Counted from the stretch's first letter, positions 17,852 to 34,739 are shown. The stretch: 64,000 nucleotides of DNA from Clostridium formicaceticum (GCF_001854185.1 NZ_CP017603.1:1178001-1242000); one strand, 5' to 3'. Numbers and translations are program-made. Notes: generated by a model not told the origin, from the sequence alone.

Positions 17852-18955
17852 ATGCGTTTTTTATGCGAAAAAAAAACACTAGTACATAGTATTAGTATTG
17901 TTCAAAAAGCTGTTTCTTCTAAAACAACTTTACCGATCCTAAAGGGGATTCATATAGAGGTTATAAAAGACTACTTAAAATTAGTAGCTACAGATTTAGA
18001 AATAGGGATAGAACATACAGTAGAGGTAAATACTTATGAAGAAGGATCTGTTGTAGTAGATGCAAGATTGTTTAGTGAAATTATTAGAAAGTTACCAGAC
18101 GCAGAGGTAGAAATAATTTTAAAAGAAAATAATCAGCTTTACATCAAGTGTGAAAATAGTGAATTCAATATTATATGCTATGATCCCCAAGACTTTCCTG
18201 AGTTGCCTTCTATAGAAGAAGAATATTCTTATGAAATTCATCAAGATTTATTTAAAAATATGATTCGTCAAACAGTCTTTGCTGCATCACAGGATGAAAC
18301 AAGGTTGGTTTTAACAGGTGCTTTGATGGAGATAGAGGAGAATACATTAAACATGGTGGCCTTGGATGGATACCGTTTGGCTTTAAGAAAAGGAAAAATA
18401 GATGCATCTATTGATAATAAAGTTATCTTGCCAGCGAAAGCTTTAAATGAAATCAATCGCATTCTTACAGATGAAGAAGAAACAATCCATATAACCTTGA
18501 CAGAAAACCATGCTTTGTTTATTATCGGTAATACAAAACTGATTTCTAGGCTTCTTGAAGGAGAATTTATCAGTTATAAACAAATTATTCCAAAAGAATA
18601 CAAATCTAAAGTTAGAGTAAAAACCAAGAGTCTATTAGATAGTATTGAAAGAGCTTCTTTATTAGCTAGAGAAGGAAAAAATAATTTGGTTAAATTTATG
18701 ATCGATGATGATAAAATGACGATTAGCTCTAACTCCGAATTGGGGAAAGTTCAAGAGGAAGTTGCTATTTATCTAGAAGGAGAAAGTATAGAAATTGCTT
18801 TTAATTCAAAATATTTTATAGATGCCTTAAAAATAATAGAAGATGAGGAAGTTTATTTAGAATTTACTACAAATTTAAGTCCTGGTATATTAAAACCAGT
18901 CACCAATGATTATTATATTTATTTAGTTTTACCTGTAAGGTTATCTGCCAACTAA
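17852..18955 (+). CDS. dnaN: DNA polymerase III beta sliding clamp
   Basis: The 367-residue protein has three topologically similar clamp domains; recognisable segments are KTTLPILKGIHIEV, LVATDLEIGIEHTV, VALDGYRLALRKG and the C-terminal YYIYLVLPVRL, the usual clamp ending. It forms the ring tethering the replicative polymerase. The ATG follows AAAGGGAGGATATCCACAG, so the ribosome site lies next to a DnaA-box-like sequence. It is followed by a hairpin and then rlbA. Confidence 0.97.
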   Translation: MRFLCEKKTLVHSISIVQKAVSSKTTLPILKGIHIEVIKDYLKLVATDLEIGIEHTVEVNTYEEGSVVVDARLFSEIIRKLPDAEVEIILKENNQLYIKCENSEFNIICYDPQDFPELPSIEEEYSYEIHQDLFKNMIRQTVFAASQDETRLVLTGALMEIEENTLNMVALDGYRLALRKGKIDASIDNKVILPAKALNEINRILTDEEETIHITLTENHALFIIGNTKLISRLLEGEFISYKQIIPKEYKSKVRVKTKSLLDSIERASLLAREGKNNLVKFMIDDDKMTISSNSELGKVQEEVAIYLEGESIEIAFNSKYFIDALKIIEDEEVYLEFTTNLSPGILKPVTNDYYIYLVLPVRLSAN

Positions 18956-18957
18956 TC

Positions 18958-18989
18958 TAACCCAGCATTCTATGCTGGGTTGCTGTTTT
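18958..18989 (+). terminator. Hairpin after dnaN
   Basis: AACCCAGCAT-TCT-ATGCTGGGTT is a perfect ten-base stem, followed by a weak T run (GCTGTTTTA). It may attenuate transcription from dnaN into rlbA-recF. Confidence 0.7.
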
Positions 18990-19013
18990 ATAAAAAAACA
19001 AGGAGGTATAAGC

Positions 19014-19223
19014 ATGTTAAGATCGTTTAAATTAGAGGGAGAATATATAAAATTAGATCAATTATTAAAATCTACAGATGTAGTAGGTAGTGGAGGACAT
19101 GCTAAAATTATTATTTTAAACGAAGAAGTAAAGGTCAATGGAGAAGTTGTCACTCAAAGGGGAAAAAAGATTAGAGCTGGAGACCTTGTGGAGGTAGAAG
19201 GCATAAAGATTAAAGTTATTTAG
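19014..19223 (+). CDS. rlbA: S4-domain RNA-binding protein RlbA/YaaA
   Basis: The protein is 69 residues from the ATG at 19014, which follows AAGGAGGTATAAGC; a longer frame from 18972 would overlap the terminator and lacks a ribosome site. YIKLDQLLKSTDVVGSGGHAK and VKVNGEVVTQRGKKIRAGD are the S4-like fold. Between dnaN and recF this small protein is universally YaaA/RlbA, implicated in ribosome assembly. Confidence 0.93.
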   Translation: MLRSFKLEGEYIKLDQLLKSTDVVGSGGHAKIIILNEEVKVNGEVVTQRGKKIRAGDLVEVEGIKIKVI

Positions 19224-19356
19224 CTTACATTGTGTGATTTTTTAATTTTCTCTGGAAATAGTTAGAGAGTTGCGCAAGATCAGTGTGCAAACTGCAAGTA
19301 TTGTATAAATAAAAGGATGAAGTGATAGAACTAGGGTGAACATGGGAGGAAAAATT

Positions 19357-20469
19357 ATGTTAGTAGAGGAAGTAAAGCTACTGGATTATAGAAATTATAA
19401 ACAATTACAGCTACAGTTTCATCCTAAGTTAAATATATTCGTAGGGGAAAATGCTCAAGGTAAAACGAATATTCTAGAAGCCCTATATGTATGCGCTATT
19501 GGAAAATCCTTTAGAACCAATAAGGATCAAGAAATGGTGAGAATGTTAAAGGAACATGCTTATATAAAAACTAGCATTCTTAAATCGACAGACAAAGTAG
19601 AAATTGAGGTATTAATCAATAGAGAAAATAATAAAAGAATAAAAGTAAACAAGCTATCTTTGACAAAATATGGAGATTTACTTGGTAATTTAAATGTTGT
19701 TTTGTTTTCTCCAGAGGATTTAAAAATTATTAAAGAAGGTCCTAATGAAAGAAGAAGATTTATCAATAATGACATTTCTCAAATACTACCAAGGTATTAT
19801 TATACCTTAGTTCAGTACAATAAAATTTTACAGCAGAGAAATAAAGTGCTGAAAAACTATAAAGGGAAAACCATTGACTTAGAGGTATGGGATGAACAAT
19901 TAATTGATCATGGTGCATGGCTGATGATTTATAGAAGAAATTTCATTAAAAGAATAGCTATTTTAGCTAAATTAATGCACAAAAAAATAACAGACGGTTT
20001 AGAAATATTGGAAGTTCAGTACGATAGCAGCATAAAAATTAAGGAAGAAAACGAAATTAAGGATATTAAAGAAAAATTTAGAGAGGCGTTAAAAGAGGCA
20101 CAACCTTTGGAAGAAAGAAGAGGTTTAACGCTAATAGGACCTCATCGAGATGATTTGATTTTTAAAGTCAATGGTTTAGAGATAAAAAAATATGGTTCTC
20201 AAGGGCAGCAAAGAACAGCAGTACTTTCCTTGAAATTAGCAGAATTAGAGTTAATGAAGGGAGAAGTAGGAGAGTATCCTATCTTATTGTTGGACGATGT
20301 TATGAGCGAATTAGATAAAAAAAGACAGAATTATTTAATTAAAAATCTAAAAAATGTTCAAACTTTTATTACTACCACGATGATAGAGCCTTTAAATATA
20401 AATAATCAGGAAGAATATAAGTTATTTCATGTATATGATGGAGAAATCCACAGGTTTTCCGCAAAATAA
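19357..20469 (+). CDS. recF: DNA replication and repair protein RecF
   Basis: From the ATG at 19357 (after GGGAGGAAAAATT) the protein is 370 residues. It has Walker [11 protein letters not shown] (29-38), the SMC-type signature region [11 protein letters not shown] and [21 protein letters not shown], and Walker [13 protein letters not shown]. It is an ABC-class ATPase that helps RecOR load RecA at gaps. The ATG at 19336 would add seven residues but has no ribosome site. Confidence 0.96.
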   Translation: MLVEEVKLLDYRNYKQLQLQFHPKLNIFVGENAQGKTNILEALYVCAIGKSFRTNKDQEMVRMLKEHAYIKTSILKSTDKVEIEVLINRENNKRIKVNKLSLTKYGDLLGNLNVVLFSPEDLKIIKEGPNERRRFINNDISQILPRYYYTLVQYNKILQQRNKVLKNYKGKTIDLEVWDEQLIDHGAWLMIYRRNFIKRIAILAKLMHKKITDGLEILEVQYDSSIKIKEENEIKDIKEKFREALKEAQPLEERRGLTLIGPHRDDLIFKVNGLEIKKYGSQGQQRTAVLSLKLAELELMKGEVGEYPILLLDDVMSELDKKRQNYLIKNLKNVQTFITTTMIEPLNINNQEEYKLFHVYDGEIHRFSAK

Positions 20470-20549
20470 TAGTATTCTCTTTTATTAAAGTTTAATAAAG
20501 GTTATAATAAATAAATGTAGCAAAGAAAACCATGAAAGGGAGAGGAAAA

Positions 20550-20849
20550 ATGTTTCTTCATCTTGGAGGAGAGTTCGTTGTAAAGATAAAAGATATTATT
20601 GCAATTTTAGATATAGAGTCTGCTTTAAAATCAAAAGATAGCAAAGCGTTTTTAAAGGTTTGTGAAGAAGAAGAATTTATCCAAAATATATGTGAAGAGG
20701 AACCTAGATCGATTGTTATTGTAGAAAGAGTGGAAAATAAAAATAGGTGTCATAAAGGGGCCCATAAGACTGTCATATACAAGTCTCCTATTTCTGCATT
20801 GACACTACAAAAAAGAGCAGGATTTATTCATACACTTCCACTTTCCTAG
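20550..20849 (+). CDS. remB: DUF370 family protein, RemB-like
   Basis: The protein is 99 residues from the ATG at 20550, preceded by GGGAGAGGAAAA. It starts MFLHLGGEFVVKIKDIIAILD, and has SIVIVERVENKNRCHKGAHK and VYKSPISALTLQKRAG, the DUF370 signature. In Bacillus this gene (yaaB/remB) sits between recF and gyrB, as here, and the paralogue RemA regulates matrix and osmoprotection genes. A TATAAT-like sequence near 20505 may provide a promoter. Confidence 0.88.
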   Translation: MFLHLGGEFVVKIKDIIAILDIESALKSKDSKAFLKVCEEEEFIQNICEEEPRSIVIVERVENKNRCHKGAHKTVIYKSPISALTLQKRAGFIHTLPLS

Positions 20850-20891
20850 TGGGAGTTTCATGTCTTATATATATTTTTTTGTTCCTTATAG

Positions 20892-22829
<1,938 letters not shown>

Positions 22830-22844
22830 TAGGGGGAATAACCT

Positions 22845-25289
22845 ATGACAGAAGAAAATAATAAAATTGTCCCTATAAGTATAGCAGATGAAATGAAGAA
22901 GTCTTATATTGATTATGCTATGAGTGTTATCGTGGGAAGAGCCCTTCCCGACGTAAGGGATGGACTAAAACCTGTTCACAGAAGAATATTGTATGCAATG
23001 AGTGAGTTAAATCTTACGCCCGACAAGCCCCATAGAAAATCAGCGCGTATTGTTGGGGATGTTTTGGGTAAATACCACCCTCATGGAGATTCGGCTGTAT
23101 ACGATGCTATGGTAAGATTAGCTCAAGATTTTTCTACAAGATATTTACTTGTGGATGGTCATGGGAACTTTGGTTCTGTTGATGGAGATAGTGCTGCGGC
23201 GATGCGTTACACAGAAGCAAAACTTTCTAAAATTGCCATGGAAATGATTAGAGATATTCAAAAAGAAACAGTAGATTTTATACCTAACTTTGATGAAACC
23301 ATAGATGAACCAGCGGTATTGCCTAGTAAATTTCCTAACTTACTGGTAAATGGTTCAAATGGTATCGCTGTAGGCATGGCCACATCTATACCACCTCATA
23401 ATTTAGGTGAAGTTATTGATGGTGTTATCACCTTGATAGATGAACCAGAAGCTGGTATAGAAAAGATTATGGGAGATGTTAAAGGACCAGATTTCCCTAC
23501 AGGTGCTTATATTTTAGGCAAAGAAGGTATAAAGGAAGCTTACAGGACTGGACGAGGAAGAGTAAGAGTAAGAGCTAAGGCAAAAATAGAAGAAGCACAA
23601 AAAGGAAAACAACAAATTGTTGTAACAGAAATACCTTATCAAGTAAATAAATCAAGATTAATAGAAAAGATAGCTGATTTAGTAAGAGATAAAAAAATAG
23701 AGGGTATTTCAGATTTAAGAGACGAAAGTGACCGTACAGGTATGCGAATTGTTATAGAATTAAAACGAGATACCAATGCTAATGTGGTGCTAAATAAGCT
23801 ATACAAGCATTCCCAAATGGAGGATACCTTTAGTATCATTATGATTGCTTTAGTAGATGGTCAACCCAGGGTGCTTAACATTAAGGAGATATTAAGTCAT
23901 TATATAGAACATCAGAAGGATATTATCATTCGTAGGACAAAATTTGATTTAAGCAAAGCGGAAGCGAAAGCCCATATTTTAGAGGGTTTGAAGATAGCTT
24001 TAGACCATATTGATGAAGTGATTAGTATAATAAGAACATCAAAAAACGATCAGATTGCAAAAGATACATTAATGGAGAGGTTTCATTTATCAGACAAGCA
24101 GGCCCAAGCTATCTTAGATATGAGACTCCGTCGCTTAACAGGCTTAGAGAGAGAAAAAATTGAAGAAGAGTATGAAGCAACAATGAAACTGATTCTTGAA
24201 TTAAGAGAAATTTTAAACAGTGAACAGTTAGTGTTAAATATTATAAAAGAAGAGTTATTAGAGATAAAAGAAAAGTACAATGATGATAGAAGAACACAAA
24301 TTATTTTTGATCCAGAAGAGATTAATATAGAAGATATGATTGAAGAAGAAGATGTAGTAATTACACTAACACACTTTGGTTATATAAAACGTCTACCTAT
24401 AGATACCTACAAGAGTCAAAAAAGAGGGGGAAAAGGAATTTCTGCTGTAACTACCCGGGAGGAAGACTTTGTAGAAAAGCTGATTACTACTTCAACCCAT
24501 GATTGTTTATTGTTTTTTACCAATAAAGGTAAAGCATATAAACTAAATGTTTATGAAATTCCAGAAGCGAAACGACAAGCAAAAGGAACAGCTATTGTAA
24601 ATTTACTGCAATTAGCGCCAGATGAACAAATAGCTGCAACAATACCTGTCGGCAGAGAATGGGGATCACAGTATCTTATCATGGCAACAAAAAAGGGAAT
24701 TATCAAAAAGACCCAATTAAATCAATTTGAAAACACGAGAAAAAGTGGACTAATTGCCATAAGTATAAGAGAAGATGATGAGTTAATCAGCGTAAGATTA
24801 ACAGATACTGGACATGAAGTGATGATGATCACAGCGAAAGGAATGGCTATTCGATTCAAAGAGGAAGAAGTTAGAGATATGGGACGAAGTGCTATGGGGG
24901 TAAAAGGCATTACTTTATCTGAAGAGGATGAAGTTGTAGGTATGGATATCATAGAAGACAACAAAGATTTATTAGTTGTAAGTTACAAAGGTTTTGGAAA
25001 GAGAACTGATCTTAAACAATACCGTCTACAATCACGAGGCGGTAAAGGAATAAAGACCTATAATACCACAGAAAAAACAGGTTTATTGGTTGGTGCTAAA
25101 ATTGTAACAGATAAGGATGAAATTTTGCTAATAAGCAATGATGGTGTAGTCATAAGACTAAATGTAGACAACATTTCCAAGATGGGAAGAAATACAAAGG
25201 GCGTTACTCTAATGCGAACCGACGACAATAAAAGTATTGTATCTATTGCTCAAATACCTCAGCACGAAGATGAGGATAATGACGAATAA
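22845..25289 (+). CDS. gyrA: DNA gyrase subunit A
   Basis: The 814-residue subunit has the winged-helix and tower domains with catalytic tyrosine Y122 in [10 protein letters not shown]. The quinolone-determining region reads [10 protein letters not shown] with S83 and D87, the wild-type sensitive pattern. The C-terminal beta-pinwheel contains the GyrA-box QKRGGKG, which marks gyrase and not topoisomerase IV. The acidic tail is short. A terminator follows at 25379. Confidence 0.98.
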   Translation: MTEENNKIVPISIADEMKKSYIDYAMSVIVGRALPDVRDGLKPVHRRILYAMSELNLTPDKPHRKSARIVGDVLGKYHPHGDSAVYDAMVRLAQDFSTRYLLVDGHGNFGSVDGDSAAAMRYTEAKLSKIAMEMIRDIQKETVDFIPNFDETIDEPAVLPSKFPNLLVNGSNGIAVGMATSIPPHNLGEVIDGVITLIDEPEAGIEKIMGDVKGPDFPTGAYILGKEGIKEAYRTGRGRVRVRAKAKIEEAQKGKQQIVVTEIPYQVNKSRLIEKIADLVRDKKIEGISDLRDESDRTGMRIVIELKRDTNANVVLNKLYKHSQMEDTFSIIMIALVDGQPRVLNIKEILSHYIEHQKDIIIRRTKFDLSKAEAKAHILEGLKIALDHIDEVISIIRTSKNDQIAKDTLMERFHLSDKQAQAILDMRLRRLTGLEREKIEEEYEATMKLILELREILNSEQLVLNIIKEELLEIKEKYNDDRRTQIIFDPEEINIEDMIEEEDVVITLTHFGYIKRLPIDTYKSQKRGGKGISAVTTREEDFVEKLITTSTHDCLLFFTNKGKAYKLNVYEIPEAKRQAKGTAIVNLLQLAPDEQIAATIPVGREWGSQYLIMATKKGIIKKTQLNQFENTRKSGLIAISIREDDELISVRLTDTGHEVMMITAKGMAIRFKEEEVRDMGRSAMGVKGITLSEEDEVVGMDIIEDNKDLLVVSYKGFGKRTDLKQYRLQSRGGKGIKTYNTTEKTGLLVGAKIVTDKDEILLISNDGVVIRLNVDNISKMGRNTKGVTLMRTDDNKSIVSIAQIPQHEDEDNDE

Positions 25290-25377
25290 AATTAATAAAA
25301 TGATGTTTAAATTTTATCTAGAGGGGAAAAAATATAATAGAAGCCAAAAGCTTTTGAATTCAACCCCCATATTAATT

Positions 25378-25420
25378 AAAGCAAAGGTGTGTACGGTAGC
25401 ACCTTTGCCCTTTTGTTTTT
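25378..25420 (+). terminator. Rho-independent terminator after gyrA
   Basis: GCAAAGGTG and CACCTTTGC form the stem around GTGTACGGTAG; a T-rich tract TTTTGTTTTTTT follows. It separates the replication block from rsbV. Confidence 0.85.
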
Positions 25421-25521
25421 TTGGATAGATTTTCTTAGTAGGATAGTACAAAGTGAAAAGATTTGTTATAATAAAAATTAAATAAAAAAATTTTCTATAT
25501 TATAAAGTGGGGGGGAAAAAT

Positions 25522-25839
25522 ATGGCGCTTATAGTAGATAAACAATATGACGAGGTAAATAGCCAATGGAATATGCAGTTGGCAGGAGAAGTAGATATTT
25601 ATACAGCGGGACAATTAAAGGAAAACTTTATGCTTATGTTGGAAGAAAGAAAAGATACGATAAAAATAGATGCTAAGAATTTGGACTATATTGATAGTAC
25701 CGGCTTAGGGGTATTGATAGGTGTATTAAAACAATTAAAAGAAGAAGGCAAAGATATTATTATTATAAATATAAAACCAAGCATAAAGAAACTTCTAAAT
25801 ATAACAGGATTAGATAAGATATTTATTATAGAGGGGTGA
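25522..25839 (+). CDS. rsbV: Anti-anti-sigma factor (STAS domain), RsbV-like
   Basis: The protein is 105 residues from the ATG at 25522, after GGGGGGGAAAAAT. It is a single STAS domain with the phosphorylation motif DYIDSTGLGVLIG; the target serine is S59. It binds RsbW when unphosphorylated and frees the sigma factor. rsbW starts four bases downstream and sigB follows. Gene order and location after gyrA match the sigB operon of C. difficile. A SpoIIAA assignment is less likely, because spoIIAA-spoIIAB-sigF is usually elsewhere. Confidence 0.85.
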   Translation: MALIVDKQYDEVNSQWNMQLAGEVDIYTAGQLKENFMLMLEERKDTIKIDAKNLDYIDSTGLGVLIGVLKQLKEEGKDIIIINIKPSIKKLLNITGLDKIFIIEG

Positions 25840-25842
25840 ATT

Positions 25843-26304
25843 ATGTATACTATGTTAAATGCAAAGGAGCAGATGAATATGAATAAAAAAAATAGTGATA
25901 TAATAAAATTATCTGTACCTAATAAACCAGAGTATGTCAGTATTATTAGACTGACTATCAGTGGAATTGCGAATAGAATGGGTTTTGATATTGAAGAAAT
26001 TGAAGATATTAAAGTAGCGATCTCAGAAGCATGTACAAATGCTATTACCCATGGTATTTGTCAAGAAGAAGAAAATTTTAATGTAGACTTTTACACAGAT
26101 GAAGAAAAATTAGTTATTTCTGTTTATGACAATGGAAAAGGCTGTTTAAGTCACAATATAAAGACCCCAAATATAGAGGAGTTAAAAGAAGGAGGGTTGG
26201 GGATCTTTATTATAAAATCTCTAATGGATGATGTAGAGATTTCATCTAATTGCGGGAAAGGTACGATTATAAAAATGACAAAGTATGTGGGGGATGATCT
26301 TTAA
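25843..26304 (+). CDS. rsbW: Anti-sigma-B factor, serine kinase RsbW
   Basis: This GHKL-type histidine-kinase-like protein of 153 residues has the N-box EACTNAITHGI and the G boxes SVYDNGKG and EGGLGIFIIKSLMDDVEI. It holds SigB inactive and phosphorylates RsbV. Two starts are plausible: ATG 25843 after GAGGGGTGAATT, and ATG 25879 after AAAGGAGC. The TAA stop overlaps the sigB ATG (TAATG), so translation is coupled. Confidence 0.88.
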   Translation: MYTMLNAKEQMNMNKKNSDIIKLSVPNKPEYVSIIRLTISGIANRMGFDIEEIEDIKVAISEACTNAITHGICQEEENFNVDFYTDEEKLVISVYDNGKGCLSHNIKTPNIEELKEGGLGIFIIKSLMDDVEISSNCGKGTIIKMTKYVGDDL

Positions 26305-27101
26305 TGAAGAAAGCATCTAAGACTCCTAAACTAGCGATGAAAACAAATAAACCCCTAAAGGAGTTAACAGAAAAAGAACTTTTTAAACAATATTCAGAAA
26401 CAAAAAGTATAGAAATTCGTAATGAATTGGTAAGTAGATATATGTATATTGGAGAGATCTTATCTAGAAAATTTATGAACAAGGGTATCGAATATGAAGA
26501 TATTTACCAAGTGGCTTCTTTAGGTTTAATTTATGCAATAGAAAGATTTGATATAAACAAAGGGTTTGAATTCTCTAGCTTTGCTACACCTACAGTAATT
26601 GGTGAAATTAAAAAGTATTTTAGGGACAAAGGGTGGTCTATTAGAGTACCCAGAAGAATTCAGGAATTATCAAAGAAAATAAATAATGCTAAAAATACTT
26701 TGCAACAAAACTTACAAAGAACCCCTAAGGTTAAGGATATAGCAGAGTACTTAGACTGTTCAGAAGAAGAAGTAATAGAAGCAATGGAGGCTAGTCAAGT
26801 TTATACGCCGAAGTCTTTAAATTTAACCTATGAAAATGATGGAGAAGATAAAGACGTACAACTGATGGATTTAATAGGGGAAATTGATAAAAGCTTTATA
26901 GATATCGAAAATAGAGATTTTATTAGAAAGGCTATGGAAAAACTCAATGCATTGGAGCGGAAAGTTTTAAAAGATAGATTTTTTGATATAAAGACACAAA
27001 TACAAGTAGCTAAAGAACTAGATGTTTCACAAATGACAGTATCAAGAATGGAGAAGAAAATTATTGAAAAACTAAAAAAGGAGTTTAATAAAAGTGCATA
27101 A
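26304..27101 (+). CDS. sigB: RNA polymerase sigma factor SigB
   Basis: The 265-residue group 3 sigma factor has region 2 with EDIYQVASLGLIYAIERFDINKGFEFSSFATPTVIGEIKKYFRDK in one stretch (about 67-110), region 3 WSIRVPRRIQELSKKI, and region 4 with helix-turn-helix IQVAKELDVSQMTVSRMEKKI. SigF and SigG have the same layout, but the adjoining rsbV-rsbW and genome position favour SigB, the general stress factor. No clear terminator follows before the rRNA promoters. Confidence 0.87.
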   Translation: MKKASKTPKLAMKTNKPLKELTEKELFKQYSETKSIEIRNELVSRYMYIGEILSRKFMNKGIEYEDIYQVASLGLIYAIERFDINKGFEFSSFATPTVIGEIKKYFRDKGWSIRVPRRIQELSKKINNAKNTLQQNLQRTPKVKDIAEYLDCSEEEVIEAMEASQVYTPKSLNLTYENDGEDKDVQLMDLIGEIDKSFIDIENRDFIRKAMEKLNALERKVLKDRFFDIKTQIQVAKELDVSQMTVSRMEKKIIEKLKKEFNKSA

Positions 27102-27136
27102 ATATTATATGCCATAAATAACCATAGTAAATCCTG

Positions 27137-27404
27137 TTGACATGATACAAAGATTTTGATATTGTAGTACAAGTCGTCGTTAAGAGAAATTGATGGCGTA
27201 AGATATAAGACACTTGAAAAGTACTTCTTTTTTATTTCTTTTTATAGAAGAAAGCTTAAAAAAATTTGACAAACAATAAAGAATATGATATAGTAGTAAA
27301 AGTCGCCGCCAGCAAGGGGTGACAGGAAAGAAGAAAGTTCGACACAGATGAAAAAGAAATTTTTTAAAAAAGTGTTGACATAAGATAGCGAAGTATGATA
27401 TAGT
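27137..27404 (+). promoter_or_regulatory. Three tandem promoters of rRNA operon 1
   Basis: Each has an exact TTGACA -35: 27137-27142 with TATTGT at 27160, 27266-27271 with TATAGT at 27289 (17-base spacer), and 27375-27380 with TATAGT at 27399 (18-base spacer). Each is followed by an AAGTCGYC-like start region. The P2-P3 interval holds a leader GTCGCCGCCAGCAAGGGGTG that is repeated in operon 2. Downstream of P3 to 27513 is the 16S leader. Confidence 0.9.
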
Positions 27405-27513
27405 AGTTAAGTCGCCAAACGAGGGCGGCGAAAAAAAGGTCTTTGAAAATTAAACAGTATAGATATTAAGCCAGCAAAATACATCTATCAATATTGATAG
27501 AACCCAGAAATTT

Positions 27514-29053
<1,540 letters not shown>

Positions 29054-29097
29054 AGGCTTTTACTATACTGTTTAATTTTGAGGGACTTTTGTTTCTC

Positions 29098-29146
29098 AAT
29101 AAGCAGACAACCAAAATCTTAGATTTTGTGTTAGTCGCTTAGTTAA
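29098..29146 (-). repeat. Dispersed palindromic repeat, copy 3 (16S-23S spacer)
   Basis: Read on the minus strand it contains AACTAAGCGACTAACACAAAATC-TAA-GATTTTGGTTGTC, the palindromic module of the repeat family at 3261 and 5819. It is present only in operon 1, beside the tRNA-Ile segment absent from operon 2. Confidence 0.7.
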
Positions 29147-29224
29147 AAATTCTGTAATTCACGACAATGGTTTTAAACCAACAAAAAATGAATGGAAGAA
29201 TTTTTAACATCCTCTTAGATAAAC

Positions 29225-29301
<77 letters not shown>

Positions 29302-29362
29302 AATTGTTCTTTGAAAACTAAACAATGTTATGAGAAAGAAAAAAGCTGAAGTAATTCACTAA

Positions 29363-32424
<3,062 letters not shown>

Positions 32425-32639
32425 AATATACTCATACATTGTTTAGTTTTGAGGGAATAATACCTCAAATTAAATAAGACATAGGTCATAAGCTGATGTT
32501 AGCTTATTCCCAACGGAATTTTCATTAGAAAAAACCCAATGAAATTCGTCGTGAAACGCTAACTAAGTGACCAACAAAGGATGTTAGAAAGTCTCATGAT
32601 TCCTTCTGATGAAAAGAAGGAAAGGAATCAATCGATTTC
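32425..32639 (+). other. 23S-5S spacer of operon 1, long form
   Basis: Compared with operon 2 this spacer has about 68 extra bases. These include an AAGCT...AGCTT palindrome and a stem ACGGAATTTTCATT/AATGAAATTCGT. Both copies share the hairpin GATTCCTT...AAGGAATC near 32600 (60490 in operon 2). No gene is present. Confidence 0.7.
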
Positions 32640-32685
32640 TAACTAAGTGACTGACACAAAATCAAAGATTTTGGTCATCTACTTA
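32640..32685 (+). repeat. Dispersed palindromic repeat, copy 4 (before 5S)
   Basis: AACTAAGTGACTGACACAAA, then ATC-AAA-GATTTTGGTCATC and TACTTA, the same palindromic module as at 5910-5950, ending at the first base of the 5S gene. Confidence 0.8.
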
Positions 32686-32803
32686 ATATCGTGACAATAG
32701 CGAAGGGGTCACACCTGTTCCCATACCGAACACAGTAGTTAAGCCCTTCAGCGCTGATGGTACTTGGCGGGAAGCTGCCTGGGAGAGTAGGTCGTTGCGA
32801 TAT
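32686..32803 (+). rRNA. 5S ribosomal RNA, operon 1
   Basis: About 118 bases. Terminal stem ATATCGTGAC/GTCGTTGCGATAT encloses GGGGTCACACCTGTTCCCAT and CCGAACACAGTAGTTAAGC, the 5S signature. Confidence 0.95.
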
Positions 32804-32840
32804 AAAAAAACTTCTACAAAAAACGTAGAAGTTTTTTTAG
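32804..32840 (+). terminator. Terminator of rRNA operon 1
   Basis: AAACTTCTAC-AAAAAAC-GTAGAAGTTTTTTT: a strong stem followed by a T run directly after 5S. Confidence 0.92.
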
Positions 32841-32970
32841 TTTTTGTTATGATTAAAAGTTGCACAATAGATAAAAAACATTACGATAAAAAGTCAGTAG
32901 CTATAGATATTTCAATATACATATTGTTATAATAAGATAACTGAAGTAGTTCTAAAAGGAGTGATAGAAT

Positions 32971-33813
32971 TTGAGAATTATTGATACAAAAGAAGTTATA
33001 CCTATAATAAAAAACTTATGCAAAAAAGCCTGCTATGCGTTAGACGAAGATTTTATAGAAGTGCTGAAGGCATCTTTTGAAAAAGAAGAGTCGCCATTAG
33101 GGAAAGAGATCTTGGAATCCCTCATAGAAAATGCAATTTATGCAAAAAAAGAACAAGTAGCCTGTTGCCAAGATACTGGAATCACCATTGTCCATATGGA
33201 GATTGGACAAGAGGTAACCTGGGAGGGAATCCCTTTAATAGATGCTATCAACGAAGGTGTAAGACAAGGGTACGTAGAAGGTTATTTGCGAAAATCCGTG
33301 GTTCAAGACCCTATTCTAAGAAAAAATACTGGTGATAATACACCAGCAGTGGTTAGAACAGAAATTGTCGCTGGTGATCAAGTAAAGGTTACCATTATGC
33401 CAAAAGGCGCTGGTAGTGAAAATATGAGCCGCCTTAAAATGTTGACACCAGCTGATGGTATAAAAGGTATTAAAGAATTTGTAATAGAAACAATAGAATT
33501 AGCGGGTGGAAAAGCATGTCCTCCCTATATCGTGGGCATAGGTATTGGTGGTACGATGGATTTAGCTGCTTGGCTGGCTAAAAAATCTTTGGAAAGGCCT
33601 ATAGGAGATAGAAATAAAGCAGAGCATTTGGCGGCCCTAGAAATAGAGCTTCGGGACATTATTAACGACTTAGGTCTTGGACCATTAGGTTTAGGGGGAA
33701 GGGTTACTGCACTAGATGTTCATATTGAAGCCTATGCCTGTCATATTGCTAGCTTACCTATTGCTGTAAATCTGCAATGCCATGCAAATAGACATGCAGT
33801 AGTGACGATTTAA
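32971..33813 (+). CDS. Fumarate hydratase class I, alpha subunit
   Basis: The 280-residue protein is the N-terminal catalytic half of a class I [4Fe-4S] fumarase/tartrate dehydratase. The cluster cysteine lies in [10 protein letters not shown] (about residue 61); [15 protein letters not shown] and [14 protein letters not shown] are further family motifs. It converts fumarate and malate with the beta subunit encoded 13 bases downstream. The TTG start at 32971 follows AAAAGGAGTGATAGAAT. Tartrate dehydratase (TtdA) is related, but next to no tartrate genes fumarase is more likely. Confidence 0.9.
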   Translation: MRIIDTKEVIPIIKNLCKKACYALDEDFIEVLKASFEKEESPLGKEILESLIENAIYAKKEQVACCQDTGITIVHMEIGQEVTWEGIPLIDAINEGVRQGYVEGYLRKSVVQDPILRKNTGDNTPAVVRTEIVAGDQVKVTIMPKGAGSENMSRLKMLTPADGIKGIKEFVIETIELAGGKACPPYIVGIGIGGTMDLAAWLAKKSLERPIGDRNKAEHLAALEIELRDIINDLGLGPLGLGGRVTALDVHIEAYACHIASLPIAVNLQCHANRHAVVTI

Positions 33814-33826
33814 GGGGGAATTAGAG

Positions 33827-34369
33827 ATGAAGGTACAACTTCCTTTTACAAAGGATTTAATAGAGAAGTTAAATATAGGTGAGGTACTAGAGCTAACAGG
33901 ATATATTTATACAGCTAGAGATGCTGCTCACCAACGTATGGTGGAAACTTTGAAAAAGGGTGAAAAATTGCCAATAAATTTACAAGAAGAAACGATCTTT
34001 TACGCTGGACCATGCCCTGCTCCACCAAAACATGCTATAGGAGCAGTAGGTCCTACTACCAGTGCAAGAATGGATCCTTATGTAGAAGATTTGTTAAAAG
34101 AAGGACTTATCGCTATGATTGGCAAAGGAGATAGATCCTCTTATATACCACCTTTAATGAAAAAATACAAAGTTATATACTTATTAGGCATAGGTGGTGC
34201 TGCAGCTATTACAGCTCGACAGGTAAAGTCAGTAGAAGAAATTGCTTACCAGGACTTGGGCCCTGAATCTATTAAGAAGTTATATGTAGAAGACCTGAAG
34301 GTAATTGTAGGGATAGACACAAAGGGTAAGGTTCTTTCAGAGGAAAACATTAGGAAATACAAAAAATAA
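33827..34369 (+). CDS. Fumarate hydratase class I, beta subunit
   Basis: The 180-residue C-terminal partner carries LELTGYIYTARDAAHQRM, FYAGPCPAPP, and GPTTSARMDPYVEDLL, which form part of the substrate pocket, and MIGKGDRSS. It functions only with the alpha subunit. The start has GGGGGAATTAGAG upstream. No terminator is evident before the IS607-type relic. Confidence 0.92.
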   Translation: MKVQLPFTKDLIEKLNIGEVLELTGYIYTARDAAHQRMVETLKKGEKLPINLQEETIFYAGPCPAPPKHAIGAVGPTTSARMDPYVEDLLKEGLIAMIGKGDRSSYIPPLMKKYKVIYLLGIGGAAAITARQVKSVEEIAYQDLGPESIKKLYVEDLKVIVGIDTKGKVLSEENIRKYKK

Positions 34370-34473
34370 AAAATTAAAAGAGGGAGGTATAGACAGTTTT
34401 AAAAAACATATAAAAATATGTACTAATCTATACAAATGTGCGGCACGATATATCGTAAGGAAGGTGATATGTT

Positions 34474-34702
34474 ATGCCACAATTATTTTCTATAGGAAAA
34501 GCAGCTAAACAATTAGGAGTAAGTATCAAAACTTTAAGAGACTGGGACAAAAAGGGGTTAATCAACTTCACAACAACGCCTGGTGGCCATAGAAGAATAG
34601 AAGAGTCTGAGATTAACAGGTTCTGCTAGAATTTATGGGAAGAGAGGTGGCAAAAAAGTAGCTAAAAGGGTTGAAAATATATTAAAAGAAGAAAAAGCCT
34701 AA
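34474..34702 (+). pseudogene. tnpA: IS607 tnpA serine recombinase, internal deletion and frameshift
   Basis: From ATG 34474, after AAGGAAGGTGATATGTT, 51 codons encode the MerR-like DNA-binding head (LFSIGKAAKQLGVSIKTLRD and GGHRRIEESEI), then a TAG at 34627-34629. In another frame from 34622, SARIYGKRGGKKVAKRVENI LKEEKA is the extreme C-terminus of the same family. The catalytic serine-resolvase domain, about 120-140 residues, is missing between them. The element is therefore not autonomous. Confidence 0.75.
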
Positions 34703-34739
34703 AAAAACTGATTTAGAAACATGTTTAAAGGGTTTATCT

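Noticed and set aside
17689-17889. Plus-strand ORF in the dnaA-dnaN gap
   Set aside because: It overlaps the DnaA boxes and AT tract and has no ribosome site.
25237-25428. Plus-strand ORF spanning the gyrA end and terminator
   Set aside because: It overlaps the gyrA stop and runs through a rho-independent terminator.
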